A stretch of DNA of 64,000 nucleotides from Echinococcus granulosus. Lineage: Eukaryota; Platyhelminthes; Cestoda; Cyclophyllidea; Taeniidae. Position 1 is the stretch's first letter. Every line of letters begins with the position of its first letter. This document shows positions 23,001 to 36,528 of the stretch, one piece after another. The stretch spans positions 73,487-137,486 of the forward strand of contig NW_020170477.1 in NCBI RefSeq assembly GCF_000524195.1. Direction: 5' to 3'. The notes beneath the pieces are model-generated. The model saw nothing but the letters and a program-made list of their open reading frames with translations, was not told the DNA's origin and made no database searches. The translations under genes and the position numbers were made by a program.

Positions 23001-26000
23001 TTTCAGATATGCATACTTGGAGTGATCCCTGCATTGGTATCCATATTGTCGTCGTCGGCGGGATTACATTCAGGTAGTCTTCGTCCACTCTCTGTTCGAC
23101 CGTCTAAATCCGATGTCGAGGTGTCTTTGGCTAAGGCTAAGGTAATGGGATTACTTTCACGATTGAACGATGGAGGCAACACTCCAACTGTTTCAGAATC
23201 CCAACTGCAGGCAAATTTGGAAGTTACTGTGAGTCGTAAAACTGTTGTACTTTGAAGCATTCAGTACAAGATCTCACGATACTGCTTTCCACGCAGACGT
23301 CACATTTGTCCTCGGTGCCCGTGACTTCGTTGGAAGCGAAGTCTGATGCAAGCTGGCGCTTGTGTCTTCCGACGGGACACCAATTTACCCTTGCATTTAT
23401 GAAAGAAGTTCGAAGAAACGACGAAGAGGACTGTCAAAATAGCGTTCAAGTTTGTGAGAGGGAAATGGCTATCCACCTACCCGTTCTCGCAAGCGTTACA
23501 CTTGGTAAGGGCTTCAGCTTTTGTCCAAATCCATATCCTGCTGAAATCATTCAGCTCCATACAGTTTATGTTTGGTTGTGCTCAGGTACTTTATGAGAAC
23601 CATTAGGATAAGTAACTTCAAACAGGGATACTTAGGACTATTTAGATGTCAACAATTGCTAGTGGTCAAAACTGTGTTGAAAAACGTCATTAATATGACA
23701 TCTCGTGAGTTTCTGGTGAAGTTTTTGATAAGTAAGACTTACAACTTATGTAATGAGTCTGAGTTGCATTTTGGATTTGGAGCTCTGTGTATGTGCTTCT
23801 GGTTTTTCGAGCCTTCCAGCAAGCAACAGCTCTTAATCGACTTATAATGCTCGTGTGCTTCTATGCACATTATATCACTACACCCTTGCTTTACATGGGT
23901 TGGTGATACAAAATATTTTCAAATAAACGGTTTTCCTTTCTGGCCAAACTAGGCATCTGTGGCAGAAAGCCTTTTCGTTGCTTGACCAACATTTATCAGA
24001 AATGATAGCTTACTATTTCTTATTCAGTTCGTCATTGTCTGGACGCCTTCCGATTTGGTCTACCAGAAGAAGTAGCTCTGCACCTTCTAGCGCGTTGGTT
24101 TTGCTACCGAAATCCTCCAAACGCCGACATTGGTGCCTGCGAACTCGCTTCTTTTGCTCGTTTTCTTCTCTTTACGTTTGGTCTCATCCCCGAGGGTGAT
24201 TCTATTCCCACCTCTCCCATAGAAACTGATACTGCAAACATGAAACGCCTGAGAGAAAAGACAGATATCTCTACGGATGACCACGAGGAGGACGACATCA
24301 TCATTGAACTGCTAAAGAGGTTGGAAAGTCCTTCCACTGAATTCGTTACTGCAATCAAAGACAGAGACGTACTGCGATGGCGTATTATGTGTCACCTGCC
24401 TGATGTGTTGTTTTGCCTCCATATGGTCTTCGAGGTATGCCACGGATTTTGGTCCTTTTAACTGGTTTGTTTTCACGTTCAGAATGACCAACTCAGTGTG
24501 CTTCTAGCTGAACAGATCAGAGTTTTGGCTGCTGTGAACCACATTATCGCTAGGTAAGCAGTTCTTGATGTTTCCCAGTCCCACTTTTTTGGGCAAAATA
24601 CATCATCTTTTAACAATGAACAGCATCCACATGTGTGGTCGGAATCAGTTTACTCATAAAAACGATGATGACGTGTTTTCCGCAATTTGCATCTATTCTA
24701 CAGCGGCATGAATGAGGAATGTGTTTTGTCAGCACACATCTTTTGAATAAAAGATGTCATACAAAGCATTAAGCCAAACTTCCGTATTTCCACCACTTCT
24801 ACAGGTATGCGAGATTCTCCTCCTATGTCGAGTACTATTCAATGTGCGGCCTATCAAGCCTAACCCCTGATGACCTCTTCCCAATCCCCCAATTGCCTGC
24901 AGAAATAACGGAGTTTCTCCTCTGGTCGCCACACGCTCGAATAGCCTATCAAACAGTACCCTCTTTGAATCGTTGGTACCTGTCCACGCTGTCTGGGGAA
25001 AATCCGCCTGTTCCATATTTGTACCTTGCCGGTGTGAACGATATGCCCGCCGTCCTAGCTACTCTTGTTTTGTGCACACAGGGTGGAACCATAGAACAGG
25101 GTGTTGATTCGCTACGTCACATCATCACCTTTTGGATGGACAAAATCGGTCTGGTCGGCTATGCAAAAAGTCAGCTGGAGCAAAGCGATACTTCCGGTGG
25201 GTGATTTTTCAATGGTTTGGTAACAGCCTATTTTCTCATAACACTGCTTATGTGAATAGATGTCAGTTTGCATTCTAATATAATTAATTGCGGAACTAAT
25301 ATGGGTAAAAGATATCTGACATTACCTTTCATTGTGCGCATCTCTCTAGATCTCGTCAACGAAGCCTCGAAGAATCAAATTCTCCTTGCATTTATGACTG
25401 CTTTTGTCAAGGCGGAAATGGGAAGGTCAAACACCGTGCCCGAAGGCGATATTTCCTACCAGCGTGCAGTTCTTTTTCTCAGTGAACTGGAAATTCAATT
25501 GTCAAAGAAATTGGCCCAGATGTCACCGGCCTACGCTAGTATGATTCAGACCACTCTAGTCAAATGTCTGGCCCGTCCACCGGCAAATTGCTCGCCTGAC
25601 GTCTATCGCTTAATCGGTAGGATTATGTTGCTCTGTATTCACCCACACTTCACGATTGTCTCATTTCGCCGGCTGTCGTTTTTTAAAAAAGCTGTTTAAA
25701 TATTTTTTTTCGCTTCTTGTGCAAACCAGATTATCCACTATCCCTAATGTCTAAAACTTGTAAAGTACTTTGGCCTAATACTAACTCCCTTTACAGTTGA
25801 TAAGTGTGATCATGCGGTGAAGGATTTTGGTAAGGCAATTTTTTCATTGAGGCGGAAATGTTTTCAGCCTTTTTTGAAAAAAGGTTTCGGTAATCATTTT
25901 GAACAAAGTTTGGAGGCACTGGGATGTCAGGTTAAGAGGTGCGCCGCTGCTTACTATAAATCAAAACAAGTTTATTACCAACGCAGTTCTATGTCCATCC

Positions 26001-29000
26001 AGGTCGTAGTGACATGGCGCGTCAGTTTGAAATCATGCAGAGCTCCAGCCTCCCGACTAGTAGAAGATGCAAACACCCCTCCAACATCCTATGCTCTTCG
26101 TCTTTGGGTTCTCGCCAGACCGATCGGACTGAAAACAGTTGCAGTAAGGGGTTAAATCCTGCTGAACGTTGGGGTAGTCTTGTGCATCCTCTCCTATCTA
26201 CTCCAAGTGCAGATAACGCCCCTAATGGTTCCTACGTTTGCATGATGGTCTCCAGACATTTTCTGCTCACCACTCTAGAGAATAGTCCCTCATGTCAGGT
26301 CGCCTTTGAGGTTTGTCTCTTCACTTATTCAGGACGAAATCAATCACCGGTTCAGTCATTGCTTACGTTTGCTATTCTAGGATCTCCGTTTGCAGGAGGC
26401 TTACAAGATGCTGCAAACCAGTAGTCATATTTGGCTTCCGCGCAGTTGTAATGACGAGTCAACATTTGGACCGAAGTTGTTTCCTCAGCCCAACAGTGGC
26501 AGTGCCAATAGTAGCGAGGCTTCCTTTCTCTTAAGTATCGCCAAGGCTAGACTAGACATGCATCTGGCAGCAGCCTGTCTGCGCACCTCGGCTCAGCCCT
26601 TGGGTAAGGGTATGCTGGGGCTTGGCAGCCTGGTAGCTTCACCCCCACCTCTCCTGGCTGTGTACCCGCTGTGCCTCCGCGGCAGAGTCGTGGCTTCCTC
26701 CTCCTCTCTCTCTGCTCTCCCAATGCATCAGGACCTGGCGCGGGGCAGTCTGGTGGAGAGCAGGCGTCCAGCTGTTGATGCAGACAATGGTTTTGCTGCG
26801 TCCGACCACCCGGGCAATGCTACCGCCCTCGCAATCTTAGCAGCCGTCGTGGCTACTGGTTGTGCCGGCTCACTCAGGGTTAGTGTGTTAAGGAACGCCC
26901 TGTTTTAATTTCGTTTTTTTGTGTTTTATTCTCAGATGAAAGTGACCACGATAAATTTTATACGCTACGCTAGTATCTATTTTCCGGTCTGGGTAGCTTA
27001 TTTTTCTTGCTATGTAGGGAAAGCTTCATTCGGCTTGAAATAACCATTACACAGTCTACTGCACGAGATAATTAATGACTTGTTTGTCTGATCACTTTGG
27101 GTCATACCCCTCAGGATTAGTGTTTCTTGGCACCTCATATAACTATTTCTTATTATTAGACCTGTATTCGATATTTTAAGATCATTTGCGATCCTTTATA
27201 TAGAAGCTTCTGAATAGGATGAATCCCACTAGTAGCTAATTTGGTTTGCTTTACTTGGGTTATCCTGTCTTGTTTTCATGGATGATTTCCTCACCGTTAC
27301 ATCTATTTTTTGTAATTTTCATCATATGAATACAAATTGGCAGTTGTTTACAGAGCTAAGCTACTTATTTGCCTATTTGATTCCAGACTGCCTGCTCCTT
27401 ATCGCGCCTTATGGGCCCAATTGACACAGGCACGCTCGCAACCAGTGGTGCGGAAGGTGGAGGAGGTGCAGTTACCCGCCAGCTAGTGACCACAGCTTCC
27501 AGCGCTGCTCTCTCTGCTGCCTCTGCTGTCTCCTCCAGCAACTTGCCCCACGCTCCTGCCGTGTTAGCCGCACAACACTGGCCGGAGTTTCATAATGGTG
27601 TGGCCGCCGGTCTCATGGTCTCACCCCATGCCTCAGTAAGTTACATCTTGTATTTATCTACAAAATTCATTACAAAAGCATCGATGAAATTGTCCGAGTC
27701 ATTCATTCGTACGTCGTAGATTTTTTTTGAAGACGTCATGATGTATGGAATTTGAGGCATATAGGAAAACCGGGAAGGCCCGCTTCTACCTATTCTGGCC
27801 TCGAGACTGGAGTGGATGTCAAGTAATTGACAGTTTTAAAAGTTCTACCGTAAATTTTGCAGACTCGGTCAGCTACAGCGAAAGCCTTCCTTCTGTAACG
27901 CTTTTTGTTTAGTATCCACTCAACGACACCTCGGTTGTCCTTTTAGAACAGGTTTGCAAACGTGGTGTCAGAACGGTTTTTTTACAGTCAAGAGACGGTC
28001 ATTATTAGCTCCATACCATCAGCGTTGCAGTCAAACCACGGGCCAATTCAGAATTTCGCGTACCCAAGTGCAAAAATGGTACAAGGATCAATCTTAAGCA
28101 GTACTTTAATGTGAAAACTGATTTTCTGCATTCTACACACCACTCCGTTTGTTCCCTGACTTATACGACCCTTTCGCTATTTACTCATAGCTAGTCTCTG
28201 ACTTCACTGGCTATTATGTTTCTCTAGCAATACACGATTAAATCGAATTTTGGTACTCATGGACTTAGAGTTTCGAAGGTATTGTTTCTAATGCATGCAT
28301 ATGTGCATTTGATCGAAGTTAGAAATCACAGACAAGTGTATCATTCGCACGATAACTGCTCTCACGTCTATGGAGTTGTGTACACCAATCCACTTTATCA
28401 TGGTTGAGTCGAAATGTATGCTTTTTATTAAACGCATCTGGTACGTTTTCTGAAGTCTTTTCTTGCTTCTCTGGACTTCTGAAAGCCTAGATATTTTAAA
28501 ATCCCTTATTAATAGCGTCCTTTGTCACTTCTAAATGATAATCCTTCCGTGAGCAATAGTTGTCTTATATTTATATTGACAAATTAACATCCCTATGCAG
28601 ATTGATACTACGTGGATTGTGCAGAACTGTAAGGCCATTGCATTTGGAGCCTCGACCTCCGCAGAGGTGCTCAACTCAACTCCGCCCTCTGCGTGTCCCT
28701 ATTCGCCCACTCAGGCCGGCTTCCTCTTCGGTCTCGGCTTGAATGGCCATCTGAACAAACTCTCGCCTCACCACATTCGCGAATTTACCATTCAGGTGCA
28801 TGACCTCAACAATGCTGCTGTCATACTGGGTATGTCTAAATCACTACCCCACTTATCGTGATTACTGAGCTAGTCTGCTTTGTCCACTCTTACATTCACG
28901 TGTGTGACTGCTCGTTTACTAATCAGGTCTGTGTGCTGGCAAACGCGGAAGCATGGATCAGGCTGTTCTACGATTGCTTGCTGTACACTATCGGCCTTTG

Positions 29001-32000
29001 CTCTTGCCGGAGCCGGTTCTGGTAGACATGAGTGTACCCTCGTTGTGTCAGGCTGCGGCTGCATTTGGTCTGGGTCTCCTCTTCCAGGGTTCTGCTCACC
29101 GACATATCGCCAGCATCCTACTTACAGAGCTGGGCAGACCTCTGGGCGGTTCGCAAACGGGCGCTGGTGGCAACGCGGTTGTTTCCAACGATCCTGCGAC
29201 AGTTGGCGGAGAAGTTACAAACAACAACGATCCCTCTGCTTCTGACGTCAATGGCCCTAATGATCACAAGGTAGCAACTGCCGGCGGTGCAGGTGGCTTT
29301 GCTGGTGATAATCGCGAGCTCATATCTCTCTGCGCTGGCTTCGCTTTGGGCTTGGTCTTACTGCAGGTACGTTCTCCTCAATCTCACAATCATCTCGCCT
29401 TCATGACCAGTGACACCACAATTTTCGTTTGCTTACTTCACTTTAGCATGGCGATTCACCGTGTGGTCTATCAGATCTGGCTGTTGCAAACACGCTCTAC
29501 GCCTACATGACGGGTGGACGCAGAGATTCAAGTTTCTATAACCTGGATGCCTGTTTTGAAGGCCATGATCAGACAGTCGATGCTCTCCGTGTAGAAATTC
29601 CCCGACCACTTGCTGGTTATCCGTTGGAGAAGTATCTTCAACCTCATTTACTAGCTGTCTTGGGGCGTTCCCGCATGCTAATGAAGAAGCCTTATTGTGC
29701 CACCTCCATTCTCGCAACTCCTAATTGTGTCTCCTCCATTCCTACGGAGGAGCTTGCTGATTTGGGTCTTCCGAATCACCTTGGGGCAACACATTCTGCT
29801 AACGCCATCTCAATTTCCGAATCTAATCGGATGCTAGCTTCCGTGGATCCCTTAGAATCTGTTATTCAAGATACCCTACGTCGAACCGCGGAAGGAAGAA
29901 CGGTAGAAAATTCGCTCCCCACGCCCTCTGCAGCACTTCACGGGTCCTTTTCGACACGCTATCAGCGCGTAGCCCCAATCGGTGCAACTGTCCATTCGAC
30001 TCAAAGCCAACAGATTAGGGAGCGCGATTCCTACAATAACGATGTTTCTGCTCCAGGCGCCATAATAGCTCTCGGTTTTGCCTATCTTGGCACCAGCAAT
30101 GAAACGGTTTCGAGTTGGTTGCAGGCACCAAATACCTATCGTGAACTAGAGTTGGTGCGGCCTGATATGCTTGCTCTTCGTATCATTTCTTGGGGTCTGG
30201 TAAACTATAAAAGTGTAAAGGCCACTGTTGAGTGGATACAGGCTCGACTCCCAGCGTGCATTGTTAAGGTGTTAATGCCGGTGCCACTGAAGGAGGGTGT
30301 AGGTGCTGCAACGTCAGAGGAGATGAATGATCCCACATCTCCGTTGGTTATGTCCACCGAAACTGATATCGAAAATAGAGGACCACGACGTCGAGCACCA
30401 CCCAGTGAAACGAGCAATTTGCGTGGAATCCCGACTCGAAGGCAACCACTTTCACCGAAGTTACCTATAATTCAACCCTGCAGTCCATTCACTCTACCAG
30501 AAGCTTCCAAGTCTCCAATAATAGACTACTCAACGATCAGGTAAGGTAGTATTTATCAGTTTAGTGTGTTTTAAAATTATAGTGAACTATTACGGTTGAG
30601 TTGCTTCCTCTTAGCCAAGCCTACCTAAATATTATCGTTGGTGCTTGCTTTGTGATCGGGCTAAAATACGCTGGAACCTGCGACTCGGAAGCAGCAGAGC
30701 TTTTGGTATGTCCTTCTTTATCGAAGTTGCCTTGACCATATTTCCAAGCTCATAGATACCTCAAAACTGCGTATCAACTTACTCCTTCAAAACAGATGGG
30801 TCTACTAGTCATATATACAGCATTGAATCCGTGATTTAAAATATTAACCTTATTGTAGTATGTTTGATTGTGAAATGCTGATTGCATGTATCATTTTCGT
30901 TGTTATTAGCATAAGGTGACTGTTAGCATTCTCACCGGCGACTGGTGGCCACCGAACCGAGCCACTTTCACTGAAACGACGACGATGACATCTTCCCCTT
31001 CGAGCACACTGTCAAATTCTTTCATCACAAATATACCGCCACGGCTGTACGATCTACCTCCCATGGAGCACTCGGTGCGATATGCCGCTGCAACCTGTCT
31101 TACCGCCCTTGCAATGGTGTTGGCGGGCTCGGGAAGTTTGACTGTCCTACGAATGGTGCGCAAACTGCGAGCTATTCGCTTCTTTGGTCGCTGTCCTAAG
31201 ACAGTTACGATCTCCTCAGCCGTGTCACCAAGCTGGCCTTCACCGGCGGAGACGGCCAGGCTCTTCCAGGTGGCTGCCGCTGTCGCACAGACCACGCCCA
31301 GCATCCAGGTGGGGCCTAACAGCAATCCTGCTAATCAACCCGTTTCGACAGCTGCTCTTCTTGGCTCTGTGTTGGCCCCAGACTTTGGTCTACAGATGAT
31401 TTATGGCAGTGTTGTCGGCCTACTCTTTTTGGGTGGAGGAAGGCAAGTTGACCAATGTTCTGCTTCTTCTCAAGATTGGAGCACATCATTTCGTTGCTCC
31501 AGAAGAATTGATTTGGACTGTCACGTGCCTTCATTTTAATAATTAGGTTTAGGAGCTTATGCAAATTTTTGATGTGATACCACAGTAGTCCGTATTGGCC
31601 AAACTGAAGAAAACTTAGGAAATAGAAAAATTATAGATAAATGAATACTGGGTCACATACAACGTTTAGTAGTTGAATTCACCACTCGATTCATCCAGAT
31701 AAATGAATAGTGATTCGTGCCTACGATTTTTGCACCATGAATTTTTTAAATTTGCGTTATGAGCTTGGTGCTTCACCTTAAAATAATAATGAGATAATAC
31801 CATAAAGTGGAAGGAAAAGTCAATTAGAACGCCCAATGAATGGATTTGCGTTTGATTCTAATTTGTTTAATGAAAGATAAACTCATTGAGACATATGCTG
31901 TATAATTGTGAATTACGGGTTTTATGGCTGTTTTGAGTTCCCGATCCTACTATTTAGAGTAGTAAGTAGTGCCTTTTGTGCGTCCTACTGTTCCAAGCGT

Positions 32001-35000
32001 TAAGTTGATTTTGTTAGTCATATGATCTTTCAGGCGTTTTGGCTTTCAACATTTGCACACTTAATAGGCTGTATTAGTGTTGCTAAACTATTTTCTCATT
32101 TAACCAGTCAGTAAACCTGATCTAAGTCTCTGAAAATCAGAAATGAAGGTATTTGAAATTAACGATTAAATGAAGAGGAAGCAAAATGCCTCTAATGGTT
32201 GGCATGCATCGTGGCCTGCCTTGCGTGTCAAGAGTTGGTGGATTTGGTGGACTAAGTTCAATTCAGCGTGTCTGAACCTGACCTGACTTTCAAAATTGTG
32301 GATATGCAAGGTGGTGGACCAATAACTCACTCTTTCTTCCGCACCTGTAGTGATATGAATGTGTTCAGGGTGTATTTTCGGACTAGTAAGTGCAAAGTTG
32401 CAATTGCCTCAGGCATTGGGTTCGAGAGGCAATGTCTGTGGCATTTTTGCATGACCATCCTCTGTTTTTCCTACCCATCTGTGAGGTGTTGCATTGCCAT
32501 TACAGTTTACATATGTATATTCAGGTTTGTGGGGCAGTTTTGTAGAGATTGTGATTAGATGCGGAAAAAAATCCCATTATTTTCAAAATAAGCCATTTTG
32601 TCATGGATCCAATTTGGTGGCGCTGATAATTCATTTCAAAGTATCAACTAAGGTGTAGGGTGAGGCAGGGATGTAATTAATAGCCATATAGCCACATAGT
32701 GCACTATTTGATGGTTTGAAGCCTGAATCTAGTGCTGAGAATAATGGGCTGCAAAGGATACAAGTAGATGGAGAGAAAGCTTGTATGTCGTCCAAATTAA
32801 TCGGTGGGGGGTCAATTGGCATGCAAGCAACTGCTTCATCACATGCCGCACGACCATTTTTTTTCCCGTAGGGGAGGTGGATACTGAAATTTAACCAACA
32901 GGATTTGTCGGACGTCTAACAGATTTCTCACTTTATGCCCTCTCAGAGAGTATTTGTTTATCAGAATGCTTTAACCAGAAAACGCCCAAATTTCATCACA
33001 TCTTTTTCGTTACCAGCCTGAACAAAAAGTCATTTCCGAAGGTTTGGTCCACGTTTCTTTTTTTTCCTGAATTTTGTTTGAGGTATAAGGTACATAATCT
33101 AATAAACGTTTGACAGTTCGTTTTTTGAGTCCAAATTTCGTTATTGCTAATATTAGGGAAGTCGATGTGCAGATTTTCATCTTGGCTGGCTGCGTGACTC
33201 GTACAACTACATTGTTATAAACGCTTGTGAGATTGTAGCGCCACAGTCCCTCTTGGAGACGTTTCAAGACGTGTAAGTCTGGCTGGAATTTTATCATAGC
33301 TGTCTAGAAGGCTTGGTGGACCTTTAGCAGGAATGATGCGCGAAGTGTCATGCCGCCGACATGACGACCGAAATTGCGCAGGCTAAGGGGCACTTGTAGT
33401 TTGGTTCACAATTCAAACGTCTATTGTTTCCTTGTGGTGCTCCATAAACGATATTCTCTGAAGGTGTTTTGTCGTTGTTAGATTGTTTTTTTCTAATCAC
33501 CTTCGAATTGTTACATATTTCAATACTGCATTGCACTTTGTTGGTTGGAATAATTTTTGTACGGATAATTTAGCCAAAAATTTTTAAAGCATCACCAATT
33601 TCTTATTGTTTTAGGTTGACCCTCTCTAACTCTCCAGAGGCGGCGGCTTTATTAACAATCGCATTTTTCCCACGTTATCCCATTTATGCAGGCGACAACT
33701 GGTAAGATTATCAGCTCTGCGTCTGAAAAATCCTCCCCCTCCAAGTTCTGTTTGCAAATCAGAATTAACGTATTTATGGTGTGATAGTTCTACTCTTTCA
33801 CCATAAAATGTGTTCTTTCATTTAATTGCTTGTCAACTTATTACTAAAATGTTGTTTTAGCCCTTTAGCTCGTATGTGAAGTGACTGTTTTTGCAGGAAG
33901 CAAGGTCTATACTTTGGCATATAATTACTGTGTTTTCAAGTTGGAGCCATCCGGAAGAGTTTAAAAGTGTCGTTTATTCAAGTCTTGATGGAAGCAGCGT
34001 CTGTAGTTTACCAATTCGAATGTGGCTTTCTTAGGGTTGGTACTTAATCTATGACCCTTAGAATCTTACCTATAACTGTGGGCGTTTATTTTCGTTTGTG
34101 ACATTTAGGTATCATTTGCAATGTTTGCGACACCTCTATGTACTCGCCACCGAACCCAGACGCCTGTGTGGAGTAAATGTTTCAACGAATCAGGTCGAGC
34201 CAGTATCCTTGAAGTATTGGTACAAAGTTAGTCCTGTCTCCCTTTACTATAACCCCTAAAACACATCATTCTTCTGCAGATATCCTTTTTACTGCGTATT
34301 TGTTTTTGAAACGATGAGGTTTATTGCGGGTTCCACGATTTTTAAACGTTAAAAGGAAGCAGCTTTATTCAATTCCAACCTTACTACTATCCCAACTTGA
34401 TAATATGTCTGGATGTCAAACCCGAATGGCGCATATACGAAATGACGTTATTTCCTAGTTCTGGCATTTTATTTATTACCTCATAATGGTGTCAGTAGAA
34501 GCCTTTGGGTAGTGAATTGATGACACTTGTCATTTGTGGTCTTTTTTCTCCTTCATTTACCATGCTATGAAACCAGATCATCGTTAGAACAATTATTATT
34601 ATTATTAGGATCCAGTTTGTTCTCGTGAGCTTTTTGTCGATTTTCTTTTCAGGATAAACCTGGATGTTGTATTTCCAACCGAACAGCCGTTTTCACCTCT
34701 GACTTCTGGGAGCGTGGATCCAGTGTAAGCTGCAATTCTCCATCAAACTTTTTTACAGTATTTCGGATTTTGCATTTGTTGGCTAGAATTTGTTTATAAA
34801 GTGGTGCGTTTCAACTGTTTTTTTTGACCTCATATTATGGGACTTTCTTTTGAAATTCCAGATTCAGCTCTCTTGTGGCAAAGCATCTACCACTTTTGAA
34901 CGTGGAACTGCTGAATGGAAATTGCTGAAGTTCGTTATCTAACACCAATTGATAGCAAACCTTGACCTGTGCAGGCTTTACAAATTTGGTCTTTTATTGC

Positions 35001-36337
35001 CAATTAGAAAGTCATTGGACGAGGCTGGATTCTTTTTCGTCACCAAAGCACCTTTTCCCGATCCACATGCACACTTTGAAGGAGTCGTAAGTTACGCTAC
35101 ATTTATGGTTGGCCATTTTGCGACTTTAATAGTCCCAAAGTTATTGTGAAACTTTTTTTCCCTGCCTAGATCAAAACATGTCTAACCAATTGGACTCAGC
35201 CGATGTGTATGTGGCAACTGCGGCTAATAGCCACTTTCCTTGCTTCTGAGTGCCAAACTCAAATAATCGGTAACAAGTGGCCGGATAAAATATTCCGGTC
35301 TTCTGGCGTTCTTGCTCAGTCTCTTGCAATGCAATTAATGGACCAATTTCTTCTCCACGCTGGAGGTAGGATTTGGCACCTTGGTCTACATTTAACAGGG
35401 GAATGCTGTAGCATTTTTTGACACCAGCTGGTTCAGTTTTCCAGACAAGTAGAGGTGAAGGTTATGTTGTTCGGGTTATTGTCTTTGTGTAACTTAGTTA
35501 TAATTTAAGAAAAGCATTCTCAAAATCATGTTGTGGGTATCTGTTAGCACACTTTCAATAATCGTTTATTGGAATGTGCATACTTAGCACAGTGCCTTTA
35601 TGTAGTTTGCGTGTCTTTTCTTCCGCGTTTTAATCTCTTCTGTACCCGTCTTTGGGTTTATATTTAAAGAAATTGGTGAACATCTACATCAAAGGTCTTC
35701 GGGTATATTTCCATTCGAAGCGATCGTAGATGTGACTTGTTACTTCCTTTTATACATTATGAGTTTTGGCAGGAACCATTGTATTTGGAAGGAGTGTGTT
35801 TTGCATTATTTCCTGTGGAACATCTCCTCTGGTAGTAGCTTTTGTTTCGTGTATTTACTCCAACCTCATTTTATCACTCTAGATTTAATTCCTTGTGTGT
35901 GCTACTTCTTCAGTATTTTCTTTCTTATTTTAAAGATATTCAGAGAGGTCTTCATGTCTACTTCTTTGGAGGTGCTTCAGAGAAACGGTCCTTACCCTCC
36001 GATGTTCGAAGGAAAACTATCAGCTTCCGTATCTGGTTCTCCCTTCTTCCATCCAGCCAACTTAGAACACTTTTGCCTATTCGTAAGTTCATGGATGTTG
36101 TTCTGGCCTTGCGGATTTTTCAATTTGTGAATATACAGCCTGACTTGCATAATTGCCATCAATACATCAAACTGTCGAATACGTAGTCGGCTATTTCCAC
36201 CTAATTATTACTCTCTAGCCAACGGAGATCAGGCGGTATCTCTTACTGAATTTTTGGTATCAATCAGACCAGTTAAAGGTGTGATCGACCCACAGACTGT
36301 CTACTGGTTGTACAAATTTTTGTATACCACATTCTAA
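20054..36337 (+). CDS. ANAPC1: Anaphase-promoting complex subunit 1 (APC1)
   Basis: APC1 is the largest scaffold of the APC/C ubiquitin ligase that drives mitotic exit. Many exons can be followed: 20054-20173, 20203-20394, 20505-21008, then others through to a last exon ending at the TAA 36335-36337. Landmarks in order: NEELYVNNLEVIWSK, SRLPFNVEAAWPLKCGVLLE, SHPLDEMTPVL, VCLTLIWTEK, FRFGLPEEVALHLLARW, PVPYLYLAG, and EFHNGVAAGLMVSP. The PC-repeat region follows (LFGLGLNGHLNKLSPHHI, AAAFGLGLLFQGSAHRHIA, IALGFAYLGTSNETVSSWL, GLLFLGGGR), then YHLQCLRHLYVLATEPR and C-terminal MWQLRLIATFLASE with a final SLTEFL segment. The exon containing GLLFLGGG ends in a GC donor. Some exons between 34.2 and 35.1 kb are divergent and I cannot fix their borders. 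The gene converges on GLT1D1, 192 nt away. Confidence 0.92.
31443..33614 (+). other. GC-AG intron of ANAPC1
   Basis: 2,172-nt intron. The donor is AG-GCAAGT and the acceptor TTGTTTTAG. Only this pair restores GGGR-LTLSNSPEAAALL in frame, matching the family; the nearby GT donor gives a stop codon within four codons. I see no other feature inside. Confidence 0.75.
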
Positions 36338-36353
36338 TATTTGTTAGTTGTCA

Positions 36354-36359
36354 AATAAA
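36354..36359 (+). terminator. AATAAA poly(A) signal for ANAPC1
   Basis: Canonical hexamer 17 nt after the ANAPC1 stop codon, implying a very short 3' UTR and no transcript overlap with GLT1D1. Confidence 0.7.
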
Positions 36360-36528
36360 TCCTCTTTGCGCCAAGCACATTGTTTTCTTTAAGTTGGTCT
36401 CCCGTAGTGCATTATGCAGCTGCGGTAGACCTTATTTATCAACTTTTGACCTAAGTATACTATAGTTTTGCTACTAATATTTTCTTTTTCATACACGTTT
36501 TGTGTGTACAAAGGATGAGGAATTCCTA

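Noticed and set aside
24729..25016. Minus-strand open frame of 95 codons
   Set aside because: Antisense of a well-conserved ANAPC1 exon.
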